A stretch of DNA of 64,000 nucleotides from Chlamydiales bacterium (GCA_029240075.1 JARBTQ010000001.1:62001-126000); one strand, 5' to 3'. Shown: positions 47,566 to 56,984, counted from the stretch's first letter. Numbers and translations are program-made. The notes: generated from the sequence alone by a model not told the origin.

Positions 47566-48138
47566 TTATGCTTTTAAAAAAGCAATCATTTGTTCTTTAA
47601 TTTGATCAAAGTGAGTATGCTCTGCAGTATCTAACAATTTGCCTGTAATTAGTAAGCCTTGCAAACAATTTAAAACAATACGAGCTGCAGCTTCCTCATC
47701 TAAATTTGCTTTAAATTCCCCTACTTGGCAACCTTCCTCTAAAAGTTTAACCACACTCTTTTCCAATGAACTAAAAAAATGTTTTAGAAGGGCTTGTAGA
47801 GGATAGGGTAAAATTTGTAATTCTGCTGTTAAAATTGTACAAAGGCATAATTCATCTTTCGATGTATAATTGTAGCGGTAAAGTTCGAAGAGCCCTTCCA
47901 ACTTTTGAGTGTAAGCTAGTAGGTTGTTACTGATAATTTCATTTAGTTTAATCAATACATGCTCTATATAGCTGTTTAAAACATCTTGTACTAAGTTTTC
48001 TTTAGTAGGATAGTAATAATGGATACTTGCTTTGCGAATTTCTATCTTTTTTGAAATATCCTCATAGCTCCACCCATAATACCCCCTTTTTTTCAACAAA
48101 GTTGTTGCATATTGAAAGATTTGTTGTTTGGTACTCAT
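47566..48138 (-). CDS. TetR-family transcriptional regulator
   Basis: The 190-residue protein has the TetR N-terminal helix-turn-helix: IFQYATTLLKKRGYYGWSYE, DISKKIEIRKASIHYYYPTK and ENLVQDVLNSYIEH, with a helical ligand domain resembling AcrR/NemR-type members. It probably represses itself and the downstream GST gene and responds to an electrophile or drug-like ligand. Two palindromes, one on each side, are candidate operators. Confidence 0.9.
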   Translation of the reverse strand: MSTKQQIFQYATTLLKKRGYYGWSYEDISKKIEIRKASIHYYYPTKENLVQDVLNSYIEHVLIKLNEIISNNLLAYTQKLEGLFELYRYNYTSKDELCLCTILTAELQILPYPLQALLKHFFSSLEKSVVKLLEEGCQVGEFKANLDEEAAARIVLNCLQGLLITGKLLDTAEHTHFDQIKEQMIAFLKA

Positions 48139-48190
48139 AACAGGTAATTTGCCCTATCCCTTATTTTTTATTAAAAACTTAAGCAAATTC

Positions 48191-48206
48191 TACCATCTAG
48201 TAGGTA
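48191..48206 (-). promoter_or_regulatory. Candidate operator upstream of the TetR gene
   Basis: TACCATCTAGTAGGTA is a 16-bp palindrome of the form TACCnnCTAGnnGGTA, a layout typical of TetR-family operators, 53-68 bases upstream of the TetR start codon. Confidence 0.5.
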
Positions 48207-48343
48207 AAATACACAACCTTTTATTTTTTCTATGTATAAAATGGTAATTTCCTATTTAAAGCTAAGGTTTTAGAAGGCAACTTTCGATATACGATATAGC
48301 CTATTCTAACAAATAAATAGCTCAAACTATAAGGAGTTACACG

Positions 48344-49279
48344 GTGGCAAAACGTATTCTTTTGTTTGTAGCGGTCAATATTTTGATCGTATTGACCGTA
48401 TCATTTATTCTAAACATGCTGAACATTCAACCTTACCTCACAGCAAAAGGTCTAGACTATCAAGCATTGACTGCTTTTTGCTTGATTTGGGGTATGGCCG
48501 GTGCTTTTATATCCCTCTTATTATCTAAGGTTATGGCCAAATGGATGATGGGGGTTCAAATCATTGATCCTATGAACTGTTCTGAGAAAGAGCGCGATTT
48601 ATATCGTACAGTTGAAGCCTTAGCAAGGAAAGCTGGTCTTAACGGAATTCCTGAAGTAGGGATTTACGAGTCAGAAGAGCTTAACGCTTTTGCAACAGGA
48701 CCAACACAAAGCAGCTCTCTGGTTGCAGTATCTAGTGGTCTGCTTTCTAGAATGAATAAAGATGAGCTTGAAGGTGTTTTGGGACATGAGATTGCACATA
48801 TTGCCAACGGTGATATGGTAACTATGACCTTACTCCAAGGGATTATTAACGCCTTTGTTATGTTCTTGGCACGTGTTGTTGCTTTTGCGATTATGCAGCT
48901 GAGAAGCTCTTCTAGTGATAGTGAAGAATCTTCAACTGAAGGGATGTCTTGGTTGATTTATAACTTGGTCGTCTTTGCATTAGAACTTGTATTTATGGTT
49001 CTAGGTACAATGGTAATTGCAGCTTACTCCCGCTGGCGCGAATTTCATGCCGATAAAGGGGGCGCTGACTACAGCAGTCGTCAGAAGATGATTGCGGCGC
49101 TAGAATTCTTGAAAAAAGAGCATGACAATCCAGTTCCAGTTGATACAGAGCAAAAAGTTGCCTCAAGTAATTTTAGAGCCATGATGATCTCCAATAAATC
49201 CTCTGGCATCTTGCATCTATTTGCAACACATCCTCCTCTAGAGGATAGAATTGCTCGCCTTAAAGGCTCTCAAGAATAA
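48344..49279 (+). CDS. htpX: Membrane zinc protease HtpX
   Basis: The 311-residue protein starts at a GTG preceded by AAGGAG. It has two N-terminal membrane segments (about 5-25 and 38-58), the zinc site HEIAHIANGD (HExxH, about residue 147), two further hydrophobic segments and the third ligand in SRWREFHADKGGADYSSR. HtpX degrades misfolded inner-membrane proteins together with FtsH. Confidence 0.95.
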   Translation: MAKRILLFVAVNILIVLTVSFILNMLNIQPYLTAKGLDYQALTAFCLIWGMAGAFISLLLSKVMAKWMMGVQIIDPMNCSEKERDLYRTVEALARKAGLNGIPEVGIYESEELNAFATGPTQSSSLVAVSSGLLSRMNKDELEGVLGHEIAHIANGDMVTMTLLQGIINAFVMFLARVVAFAIMQLRSSSSDSEESSTEGMSWLIYNLVVFALELVFMVLGTMVIAAYSRWREFHADKGGADYSSRQKMIAALEFLKKEHDNPVPVDTEQKVASSNFRAMMISNKSSGILHLFATHPPLEDRIARLKGSQE

Positions 49280-49311
49280 TTTTATTCCAAAATTTCGCTT
49301 CCTTTTCTTTT

Positions 49312-49345
49312 AAGCTTGCTTATACCTAAGCAAGCTTCTTTTTTT
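49312..49345 (+). terminator. Intrinsic terminator of htpX
   Basis: AAGCTTGCTTA and TAAGCAAGCTT form a perfect 11-bp stem with a four-base loop, followed by CTTTTTTTC. Confidence 0.9.
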
Positions 49346-49455
49346 CATTTCAGAAATTAACAAATGAAATATTGTAAATATTATAAAATATAAATAATAA
49401 TATAAAAAGATTTTTTTGTAAAAAAAACTATAATTTTAAACCTAAAGGTCTTTAT

Positions 49456-49986
49456 ATGATATCCAATACATCTAATAATAATGTTCCTGCTTATATGGAT
49501 GCTTCCAGTCAAGGAATGACTCTTCCACCTGTTAGCAATCTAACTAGCTGCGAAAAACTTATCAATCCCCTTGTAGACGAAAAGTCAAATGATTCAAAAA
49601 AAGATATGGATTTTTTTTATTTAAAAAAAATTGAGGAGCAAAAGAAAGTTATTGAGGAATACGAAAGTACTATTAGTACGTTACAAAAACAGGTTAAGCA
49701 CTTAGATAGTAAGCTTATACTCTCTGTAACCTCTCAAATAGAATCTTTAACTACATCAATTGTATCTAATCCAAGGTCAAGTGTTCTTTCTGCAGGTGAA
49801 ACGACAAATCAAGCACTCCCTTTTTCTACATTCCTTAAGCCTTTCACTATCTTAGAACTAGCAACTGTACAAGAAAAACCAAAATCACAAGAGGCAAAAA
49901 ACCTAACAAATTCTCCAATAAATCTTTTACCACAGAATATTGTAAGTTCTCCAAATTCAAATTTGACATTCGCTTTCTATGCTTAG
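49456..49986 (+). CDS. Uncharacterised coiled-coil protein, possible effector
   Basis: This 176-residue protein has a Ser/Asn/Pro-rich N-terminus (~50 residues), a likely coiled coil (LKKIEEQKKVIEEYESTIS, about 52-85) and a low-complexity Ser/Pro/Asn C-terminus. There is no domain I recognise. Its stop overlaps the next start by 8 bases, so the two are translationally coupled. The composition and accessory setting are compatible with a type III effector or chaperone; this is inference. Confidence 0.6.
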   Translation: MISNTSNNNVPAYMDASSQGMTLPPVSNLTSCEKLINPLVDEKSNDSKKDMDFFYLKKIEEQKKVIEEYESTISTLQKQVKHLDSKLILSVTSQIESLTTSIVSNPRSSVLSAGETTNQALPFSTFLKPFTILELATVQEKPKSQEAKNLTNSPINLLPQNIVSSPNSNLTFAFYA

Positions 49987-50785
49987 CTCTCTTTATACTG
50001 CAACAACGCAAGATATTTCTATTAGAGTAGATGAAATTTTAAAGGATATATCTACAAATAGTAATCTAGATCTAGAATCTAAATTTGAGCAATTAAATTT
50101 TTTTCTAAATTATCCAACTTATAGTACGGTAGCTTGGAAACTAGTTATTGCGGCAGCATTAAAAGAAGAAAATCTTGATAAGATAAGAGCCTTTGTTATG
50201 CTACTCGAAAAGGTTAGCTTACTTAGAATAAATCTTTTGTTACGAATTGACTTATTAGAAATAAAAGTTAAGTTATGGAAATCAACAATCAGCTATGACC
50301 AGTATATAGGCTTGATTACTTCCGAAATTAAATTCTGGGAAGATTTAGCTTTAAGACAACCTACAAAAGCAAAAGTTTATTTTATAAGATTAAAAAGTCA
50401 TTTTGAAAATAAACAGTATGATCTTGCACTAGTCGACTGTGATGTCGTATCACAGAGTACTCTTAAAGATGATAAGGAAAACGCAGCAGTTTATAAAGCC
50501 CTCATTTACAAGGAAAAGAAGCAATATAATCAAGCTATAAAACAAATTGATAAAATTTTAAAAAATAGTCCATCTTTAGATAAAGAATTATATGCTGAAA
50601 AGTTGAAACAAGAATGTATTGAGGCCTGGCAGTCAGAAATTTTTGAAGTAGAAATGGATGAAAAAGAACCTTTAGCTGCTATCGATAGAACGCCTACTAT
50701 AAATAATCTCAACCTCAAACGTCCTATTCCAAGTTCCGAAGATGATAAGCTTTCTCTCAAATATATCAGACCAGAAAAGCCTTAA
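49979..50785 (+). CDS. Uncharacterised helical protein with TPR-like stretch
   Basis: This 268-residue, mostly helical protein starts within the end of the gene upstream. Residues ~130-195 resemble two TPR units (KVYFIRLKSHFENKQYDLAL, NAAVYKALIYKEKKQYNQAI). The C-terminal ~50 residues are acidic and Pro-rich. Together with its overlapping partner it forms a two-gene unit of unknown function. Confidence 0.6.
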   Translation: MLSSLYTATTQDISIRVDEILKDISTNSNLDLESKFEQLNFFLNYPTYSTVAWKLVIAAALKEENLDKIRAFVMLLEKVSLLRINLLLRIDLLEIKVKLWKSTISYDQYIGLITSEIKFWEDLALRQPTKAKVYFIRLKSHFENKQYDLALVDCDVVSQSTLKDDKENAAVYKALIYKEKKQYNQAIKQIDKILKNSPSLDKELYAEKLKQECIEAWQSEIFEVEMDEKEPLAAIDRTPTINNLNLKRPIPSSEDDKLSLKYIRPEKP

Positions 50786-50838
50786 AATAGAGTAGTAAGT
50801 TAAAAAACTACTAAGTACTCCTCCTCTTATTCTTGGAA

Positions 50839-50860
50839 GCTTGCTTAAATTCAAGCAAGC
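50839..50860 (+). terminator. Hairpin after the overlapping gene pair
   Basis: GCTTGCTT and AAGCAAGC form an 8-bp stem, using the same core as the htpX terminator but without a T tract. It may be a weak terminator. Confidence 0.35.
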
Positions 50861-50989
50861 CCAGGTAGTTGATGATCTATAGCTGTTAGCTTTCTTTCAT
50901 ATAGAATTCCTTTTAAGAATATGTTTATAGTGTTATACTTTTGAAGCTATTGTATTAACAAAATTAGTTTTAATTTAGGTAACAATTTC

Positions 50990-51637
50990 ATGACAACCCC
51001 TATAAATAAAAAAACAAATCTTCCTGATTCAACTACAAATGTGGTTCAAGCTCGTTTAAATTCACCCATATCCGATAAAACGGTTTCCATTTTTTCAAAG
51101 AAACCAACAACTCTAAATAGCCAAGAAAACTCGCCAAAAAAAGGGGAGCAGCGAAGTATTCAAAGGTATACAGTTTCCAATCTGAATCCAAAGCTATCTG
51201 AAAAGCAAATAAAAGCTCTAAATAGTCAATTGTACACCAGTCAACCAGTTTGGGAGGCCATTAAAAGAGTAGGAAAAGCTGATGATCAGAAGGAATGTGA
51301 TTGCGATATTAATTTTCTTGAAAATTGTTTGGATGCGCCTGCATTTGTTATTTACCAGAACTCAATCAAGGTCGTCCTTATAGAGAACTTTGAAAGATTG
51401 GAATTAATCGAAAAAATGAAAAATCTAATAGAAAAATGCAAATTAGATCATTCTTTTGAAAAAGTCAAATCATTAGGCAAACAAAGACTAACTCCAGAAA
51501 AATTTGATAAAATTTTTGAGCAAAAACCAACAAATGATCTTCCATTTTTAGAACCCTTTCCATCTGTTAAACAAGAAGCAATAGATGAGCTTCCGCCCTT
51601 AGAGCCCTTTCCATTTATTAAAAAAGAAAACCCCTAA
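50990..51637 (+). CDS. Uncharacterised protein, paralogue of the 52110 gene
   Basis: This 215-residue protein has a disordered, Ser/Thr/Lys-rich N-terminus (~60 residues), a small helical core (about 65-155, with an ECDCDINFLENCL motif) and a C-terminal duplicated tract DLPFLEPFPSVK / ELPPLEPFPFIK. The core aligns by eye with that of the 52110 gene (hydrophobic spacing plus a shared Cys and IKxVLxE pattern). Family unknown. Confidence 0.6.
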   Translation: MTTPINKKTNLPDSTTNVVQARLNSPISDKTVSIFSKKPTTLNSQENSPKKGEQRSIQRYTVSNLNPKLSEKQIKALNSQLYTSQPVWEAIKRVGKADDQKECDCDINFLENCLDAPAFVIYQNSIKVVLIENFERLELIEKMKNLIEKCKLDHSFEKVKSLGKQRLTPEKFDKIFEQKPTNDLPFLEPFPSVKQEAIDELPPLEPFPFIKKENP

Positions 51638-52109
51638 AATATAAAATAGATTTTATAAAACAAGTTTTAACATACAATTAAAATAAAATAAATTATTAAT
51701 AAATTACTATTATGAATTTATCCCATCCCCGCTTTTTACTAAATGACATTTAAAAAAATTAAAAATTTCTAATTTATTTGAATATATAATACGCAGATAA
51801 TGTCATTTTTTAGCAAAGAAAACAATCGAATTTTCGATTCTCTGTATATTTTATAATTAATTATATTTTTTTAAAATTATAATAATATATAATTAACTTG
51901 TATAATAAATCAATAAACATCTCACACATAGACAGAAAAATAAAAATCATAAATATTTATTTAAAATAGGATTAATTATGTTAAACGTCCACGAAGTATT
52001 ATTTTTTGAAAATTCAGATATATACAAAGCGCGGTCGATTTTACCGTTTTTTTACCTAGCGGAAAAAAGGTAAATCTAGCCGCGAGCTGTATAGAAAAAA
52101 AACTTTTAC
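51638..52109. other. Very AT-rich spacer with palindromic element copy B
   Basis: About 470 bases of extremely AT-rich sequence. It holds palindromic element B at its right end and, overlapping it, a 31-codon frame starting at 51978 (MLNVHEVLFFENSDIYKA) that enters the element and may be a remnant interrupted by it. Confidence 0.5.
52021..52094. repeat. Palindromic repeat element, copy B
   Basis: Starts TATACAAAGCGCGG and ends CCGCGAGCTGTATAG. Aligned to copy A it conserves the ends, the GCGCGG/CCGCG blocks, the ACCGTTTTTTT tract and the right arm AAAAAAGGTAAATCTA, while the centre and some arm positions differ. It ends 15 bases before the start codon of the 52110 gene. Confidence 0.75.
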
Positions 52110-52706
52110 ATGGTTAATAATCATAATACAATAAGACAAGAAAATATTTTATACAGTAAACTTAAGGGAAAATTTCCCTTAGAATTTTATATGCATTTTA
52201 ACAAAAATGGCCAACAAGATGTATCCAAGCTTATCTCAAACCTAAAAAGACTTAATCATAGATTCACATCTAGTAAAAAGATACAAAAGTCAGTTGCACC
52301 CTATTCACCCTTACAGCAAAAGCCTATAAAGCCTTTACATCTAAATATTGCTCTGAAGTTACCATCACAAGATCCCTCTAATCAAGGCATTATATCTACC
52401 ACAAAAACTTCTATTTCTAATCTAACTTTGTCGATAAAGGATCGAAAAGAAGCAATTATGAATCACTGCCAAAAAGTGGCTTCTGCAGAGTATACAACTG
52501 ATTGCAAAGCTTCTGTAAGTTATCTTAGTACTTACTTAAAAATGGACTCTAAAGATCAAATTTTAGAAGCTTACATAAAAAAAGTACTTTCTGAATATTA
52601 CCAAAAAATAAAAGAAACAGCAGCAACTCCTAATTTATGCAATCTAACCCCTAATAATCAGAAAAAATCAAAACCAGAATTATACATAGACTTAAACATA
52701 GATTAA
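52110..52706 (+). CDS. Uncharacterised protein, paralogue of the 50990 gene
   Basis: This 198-residue protein has a basic N-terminal half and a helical core (about 105-175, AEYTTDCKASVSYLSTYL then IKKVLSEYYQKIKE) that matches the core of the 50990 protein in spacing. The palindromic element lies immediately upstream and may supply or alter its leader. No known domain; effector role possible. Confidence 0.6.
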   Translation: MVNNHNTIRQENILYSKLKGKFPLEFYMHFNKNGQQDVSKLISNLKRLNHRFTSSKKIQKSVAPYSPLQQKPIKPLHLNIALKLPSQDPSNQGIISTTKTSISNLTLSIKDRKEAIMNHCQKVASAEYTTDCKASVSYLSTYLKMDSKDQILEAYIKKVLSEYYQKIKETAATPNLCNLTPNNQKKSKPELYIDLNID

Positions 52707-53055
52707 ATTAAGTGATTAAGGCAAAAACTTGATAACAAAATACGATTATCAAGCCTCTCAAAAAATATTTGCAGTTTAAGCAATGCAAACTGACAAAAAA
52801 ATAGCATGGGAAAATGTTTGTCTTATTCAGATCTTATTTCACATTCTAGACTTCATGCAGTTTCGGTTTACAAATTAATCCAGGATACTAAGGGTAGAAC
52901 TTTCTACCCTTTTCTTTCTCAAATCTATTAAAAAAGCAAACATAGAGAATATGGAAAATTTAGCTGTTCTAGTATCATTATAATTTGTAATAGCTTTCTT
53001 GAACCATTCGCACTATCTATGATAAACTCCAGATTCTTTAATAAGTTTATCATGC
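52707..53055. other. Spacer with two hairpins
   Basis: It contains an 8-bp hairpin (CTTGATAA/TTATCAAG, 52728-52753) just after the 52110 gene and a terminator at 52890-52920. A small untranslated RNA between them is conceivable but not supported. Confidence 0.4.
52890..52920 (+). terminator. Intrinsic terminator
   Basis: AAGGGTAGA and TCTACCCTT form a perfect 9-bp stem with a four-base loop, followed by TTCTTTCTC, about 180 bases after the 52110 gene. Confidence 0.7.
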
Positions 53056-54231
53056 ATGAGTTGTAGAGAAAATATGGAAATCCAAATCAAGGAAAGATGG
53101 AAAGTTTATTCACACCGTATTGGAGGACAATGTTATTTACCTGGTTCTCCGTATATTCTTACCATCTATCCTACGCACATCGCTATTTTACAAATAGAGG
53201 CTAATCTCATCCATAAAGTTGCAAGTATTGACTGGGAACTGCAAGGACCTGTGCACAATTTCACTTATGCGTTAGATTTGGATAGAGAAAGAATTTCTGT
53301 TTGGGGAGAGGCTAAGCAAGGTTATTTTCACTATACGATTCGAGCCTTGCTTAGCCCTTTAGGATTGGAGATAACTTTAGATCGAGCTCTGGCACAAGGG
53401 ATCTCCTATCAACTAACCTACAATCATCCATATAGTAGTACTACCCTGCCTAAATCAGCATTATTACAGCGTAAAGAAAAAATTATTGTTACTAAGAATG
53501 CTGAAAATTGCCCCTCTACGATTCAGTATTATCAAGTACAGAATTGCCAGACTCTTTCTTTTGGATTTCACAAAGCTTTAGAATGGGAGAATATACTACG
53601 TAGGAATGAATTATCTGAGCTCATACCTATATGGTTTCGGCTAACCCAACTTTTACCCCCTATGATTGAGACTATTGCAAATTTACCTAGCGAAGGGGCG
53701 TTTACTCTACTAAAGAATTGTTATATATTAGTTCAACAAGGCGAAAAACTAGCTTTAGAACAGGAGCTACTTAACCTATTTAATTATAGTATCAAAGATC
53801 TAGGTGTATCACAGCTAGAAGATACTTATTTCCAAGGGATAAATTGTCCTCCACTTTCTGCTGGAAATCATTTAACAGGATTACACCTTTTAAAGTCAGT
53901 GTATCACCTCCTATTAATGCTTTTTATCAAGACTGTGGACTCATCCATTCATATTTTACCGACTTTACTTCCCTCTTTTAAGGCTGGGCGGGCTTTAAAT
54001 CTACCCTGTGGATTATTAGGTACGATTGATATGGAGTGGCGTAAAGACTCTATTCGTCGTGTCTATTTCCATGCTAATACAACCCAGACTATTCACTTCG
54101 TCTTTCCCTCTTTTATAAAATCTTATCGTTTAGGCACTGGGAATAAACAAATGATAAAAAAACAAGCTATTGGGCTTCCTCTTAATGTGATAGCAGGACA
54201 AACTTATAGTTTCGATTATTTTGAAAAATAG
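53056..54231 (+). CDS. Conserved glgB-adjacent protein, possible glycoside-hydrolase-like
   Basis: I do not recognise a catalytic motif in this 391-residue protein. Its layout (beta-rich first ~180 residues, helical 185-310, beta-rich tail) resembles proteins with an alpha-toroid flanked by beta-sandwiches, as in some glycoside hydrolases. A conserved unknown gene also neighbours glgB in Chlamydia, to my recollection. A role in glycogen or sugar handling is inferred. The ATG at 53074 (AGAG upstream) is an alternative start. Confidence 0.65.
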   Translation: MSCRENMEIQIKERWKVYSHRIGGQCYLPGSPYILTIYPTHIAILQIEANLIHKVASIDWELQGPVHNFTYALDLDRERISVWGEAKQGYFHYTIRALLSPLGLEITLDRALAQGISYQLTYNHPYSSTTLPKSALLQRKEKIIVTKNAENCPSTIQYYQVQNCQTLSFGFHKALEWENILRRNELSELIPIWFRLTQLLPPMIETIANLPSEGAFTLLKNCYILVQQGEKLALEQELLNLFNYSIKDLGVSQLEDTYFQGINCPPLSAGNHLTGLHLLKSVYHLLLMLFIKTVDSSIHILPTLLPSFKAGRALNLPCGLLGTIDMEWRKDSIRRVYFHANTTQTIHFVFPSFIKSYRLGTGNKQMIKKQAIGLPLNVIAGQTYSFDYFEK

Positions 54232-54359
54232 AAACCGCGCTATTTCAGCTAAAGGCAATCGTTTAAAAGTTAAAAGATCGTTCCAATAATATTAAATATA
54301 AATTTTTAGATAATAAGCGCGAAAAAGTTTACAAACAATTCAACATATAAAGGTTTTTT

Positions 54360-54485
54360 ATGGTTAATCTCTCTATGTATAACAATATTGGATTGCCTGC
54401 CAATCCTTTAACTCCAATCAATAATAATAGTCCCTCTCTCCTACAAAGTTTACTCACAGATGCAATAGATTCCTATAAAGATTAG
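54360..54485 (+). pseudogene. Short frame, probable remnant of a secreted-protein gene
   Basis: A 41-residue frame starts with MVNLSMYNNIGLPANPLTP and stops after DAIDSYKD. The Asn/Pro/Ser-rich start resembles the N-termini of the accessory proteins nearby (for example the 49456 gene), so this may be the 5' end of a gene that lost its body. It could also be a small protein. Confidence 0.35.
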
Positions 54486-54564
54486 TCTGAAGATAGGTAA
54501 ATTATAGAATCTTTTTGTAAAGGCCTGTTGAGGAGCTGATAAAAAGCTATATAAGCAATCTAAC

Positions 54565-54610
54565 ATGGCATTAATCGAACTTTGCTTTTTGGTTAATGCC
54601 ATACAATTTC
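54565..54610 (+). terminator. Hairpin upstream of glgB
   Basis: ATGGCATTAA and TTAATGCCAT form a perfect 10-bp stem with an 18-base loop, followed by an AT-rich stretch (ACAATTTC). It may end transcription from the left. Confidence 0.5.
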
Positions 54611-54785
54611 CTATTTTAGTCGTATAGACCTATTAAAAAATTAACTTTTACAATTTCCTTAACCATAAGCATAAGAAAACCTAAAGATGTTTATCTTGAA
54701 AAATAGATTGCATTTTAGATTCAAAACCCCTAAAGAACAGATTTTAAATGGGAGTTAATATTTTACTGAGCTTATAGGGAGTCAT

Positions 54786-56975
54786 ATGGAGTTAGCTGAA
54801 AAAAATTCATCTTTAGATCCAGCATTTGCAGCGGAGCTAGACCGCCTCATTTACGGAAATCATTATAATCCCCACCAAATCTTAGGGTTGCATCCTTATT
54901 TTGATAATCAAAAAGTGATAAGAGTTTATAGACCAGGTGCAGATTCGATTTATGTAGAGGTCTTCGATCAAATTATATCCCCTCAAAAAGTTCATGATGC
55001 AGGCATTTTTGAATATGTCGTTCCTGCTTATACAACCTATTCCGATTACAAAGTCTATCACCAAAATAGTCAGCTAGCTTATGACCCTTATGCCTTTTTA
55101 CCTACATTTGGTGATTTAGATGGCTACCTCTTTAACCGTGGTGTTCACTATGACTTATATAATGTATTGGGTGCTCACACAGTTAATCACCAAGGTGTGA
55201 TGGGAACAAAATTTACAGTTTGGGCTCCTTCTGCAAAGAGTGTAGCCCTTGTAGGCGATTTTAACTACTGGAATGGTGCTACAAATCCGATGCGCTCCAT
55301 GGGTGGCCCTGGAGTTTGGGAACTATTTATCCCTGGTCTCAAAGAAGGGGAAAAATATAAGTTTGAGATTAAAACTCAAAACGATGAGATCCTTTTAAAG
55401 TCAGACCCTTATGCTCTTGCAGCTGAACTCCGTCCTTCAACCGCTTCTGTTATCTTCAATCTTGACCAGTATACTTGGAAAGATCAACATTGGGTAGAGC
55501 AAAGAGCTCGAAATAAAGACCAAGCCAAACCAATGAACATCTATGAGGTTCATCTAGGATCATGGCAAAAAGGGGAAAATGGAGAGTTCTTAAATTATAG
55601 AGAGATTGCCCACCGCCTTGCAAAATACTGTAAAGAGATGGGTTTTTCTCATGTTGAACTAATGCCTTTAGCTGAACATCCACTAGACGAATCTTGGGGG
55701 TATCAAGTTACTGGATTTTATGCTGTTACAAGTCGTTATGGTACTCCAAGAGACTTCCAATATTTCGTTGACGTGATGCACCAGGAAGGGATCGGTGTGA
55801 TTCTTGACTGGGTCCCCGCACATTTTCCTACAGATGCTTTTTCACTAGGCAAATTTGATGGAACCGCACTCTATGAACATGAAGACATGCGCAAAGGATT
55901 CCATCCTCATTGGAATACTTTTATATTCAACTACGACAGACACGAAGTTTCTAACTTTTTAATCGCTAATGCTTTGTTCTGGTTTGACAAAATGCATATC
56001 GATGGACTACGAGTTGATGCTGTTGCTTCAATGCTATACCTCGACTATGGACGTGATGGCGGTGATTGGATCCCCAATCCCTATGGAGGAAAAGAGAATA
56101 TTGGGGCGATTGAAATGATGAAGCACTTAAATTCCGTAGTTCATTCCCGCTTCCCTGGTGCGCTGATGATTGCTGAAGAATCAACGGCATTTGCAGGTGT
56201 AACTTGCCCTGTAGACTACAATGGATTGGGATTTGACCTTAAATGGAATATGGGGTGGATGAATGATACATTGCGTTATTTCCACAAAGATCCAATTTAC
56301 CGCTCCTATCATCACCATGACTTAACATTTGGGTTAATCTACGCATTTTCAGAAAAATTTGCCCTTGTCCTTTCCCATGATGAAGTTGTACATGGTAAGA
56401 ACAGTTTGTTAAGTAAAATGCCTGGTGATGTCTGGCAAAAATTTGCTAATCTGCGCCTTCTCTACAGCTATATGATGTGCCAACCTGGTAAGAAGCTGCT
56501 CTTTATGGGTGGTGAAATTGGTCAATGGAATGAGTGGAACTGTAAATCTGAAGTTGAATGGAATTTATTGCAATTCCCTAATCATAAGAATTTGCAGAAT
56601 ATGGTACGAGATATGAACCATTTTTATCTCAACCATTCAGCTCTTTGGGAGCATGATTTTGACCATACTGGATTTGAATGGATCACTTTCTCTGACAGCT
56701 ACAACTGTATTATAAGTTACAAGCGTAAGAGTTCCAAAGGGGACATCATCTGTGTACATAACTTTACTCCTACTTATCATGGTGAGTACACATTACATGC
56801 TAGCCATATCAAGTCGATTCAGGAAGTTTTTAACACTGATTCGACTCAATATGGTGGATCAGGCAAAGTAAATCATCAACCACGCATTGTCTATAATGGG
56901 ACACAACACCCAGAAGGGGTTGCTATTCAAATTGCTCCTTTAGCGACAATGATCTTTGAAGTTGAATATATCTAA
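54786..56975 (+). CDS. glgB: 1,4-alpha-glucan branching enzyme
   Basis: The 729-residue GH13 enzyme has an N-terminal CBM48-type module (NPHQILGLHP; KFTVWAPSAKSVALVGDFNY) and the catalytic barrel: VILDWVPAHF, GLRVDAVASMLYLDY with the nucleophile Asp, IAEESTAF with the acid Glu, and LSHDEVVHGK. Length matches E. coli GlgB (728). It adds alpha-1,6 branches to glycogen, which chlamydiae make from imported host sugars; uhpC at 42.7 kb could supply glucose-6-phosphate. Confidence 0.97.
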   Translation: MELAEKNSSLDPAFAAELDRLIYGNHYNPHQILGLHPYFDNQKVIRVYRPGADSIYVEVFDQIISPQKVHDAGIFEYVVPAYTTYSDYKVYHQNSQLAYDPYAFLPTFGDLDGYLFNRGVHYDLYNVLGAHTVNHQGVMGTKFTVWAPSAKSVALVGDFNYWNGATNPMRSMGGPGVWELFIPGLKEGEKYKFEIKTQNDEILLKSDPYALAAELRPSTASVIFNLDQYTWKDQHWVEQRARNKDQAKPMNIYEVHLGSWQKGENGEFLNYREIAHRLAKYCKEMGFSHVELMPLAEHPLDESWGYQVTGFYAVTSRYGTPRDFQYFVDVMHQEGIGVILDWVPAHFPTDAFSLGKFDGTALYEHEDMRKGFHPHWNTFIFNYDRHEVSNFLIANALFWFDKMHIDGLRVDAVASMLYLDYGRDGGDWIPNPYGGKENIGAIEMMKHLNSVVHSRFPGALMIAEESTAFAGVTCPVDYNGLGFDLKWNMGWMNDTLRYFHKDPIYRSYHHHDLTFGLIYAFSEKFALVLSHDEVVHGKNSLLSKMPGDVWQKFANLRLLYSYMMCQPGKKLLFMGGEIGQWNEWNCKSEVEWNLLQFPNHKNLQNMVRDMNHFYLNHSALWEHDFDHTGFEWITFSDSYNCIISYKRKSSKGDIICVHNFTPTYHGEYTLHASHIKSIQEVFNTDSTQYGGSGKVNHQPRIVYNGTQHPEGVAIQIAPLATMIFEVEYI

Positions 56976-56984
56976 TTAATTATA

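Larger units (their letters stand above)
54232..54785. other. Spacer before glgB with a truncated frame and a hairpin
   Basis: It contains a 41-residue frame (54360-54485), a perfect ATGGCATTAA/TTAATGCCAT hairpin (54565-54602) and the glgB ribosome site AGGGAG just before 54786. The rest is AT-rich and empty. Confidence 0.5.

Noticed and set aside
52728-52920. Small RNA between the hairpins after the 52110 gene
   Set aside because: No promoter-like sequence and no conserved motif; two hairpins are not enough.
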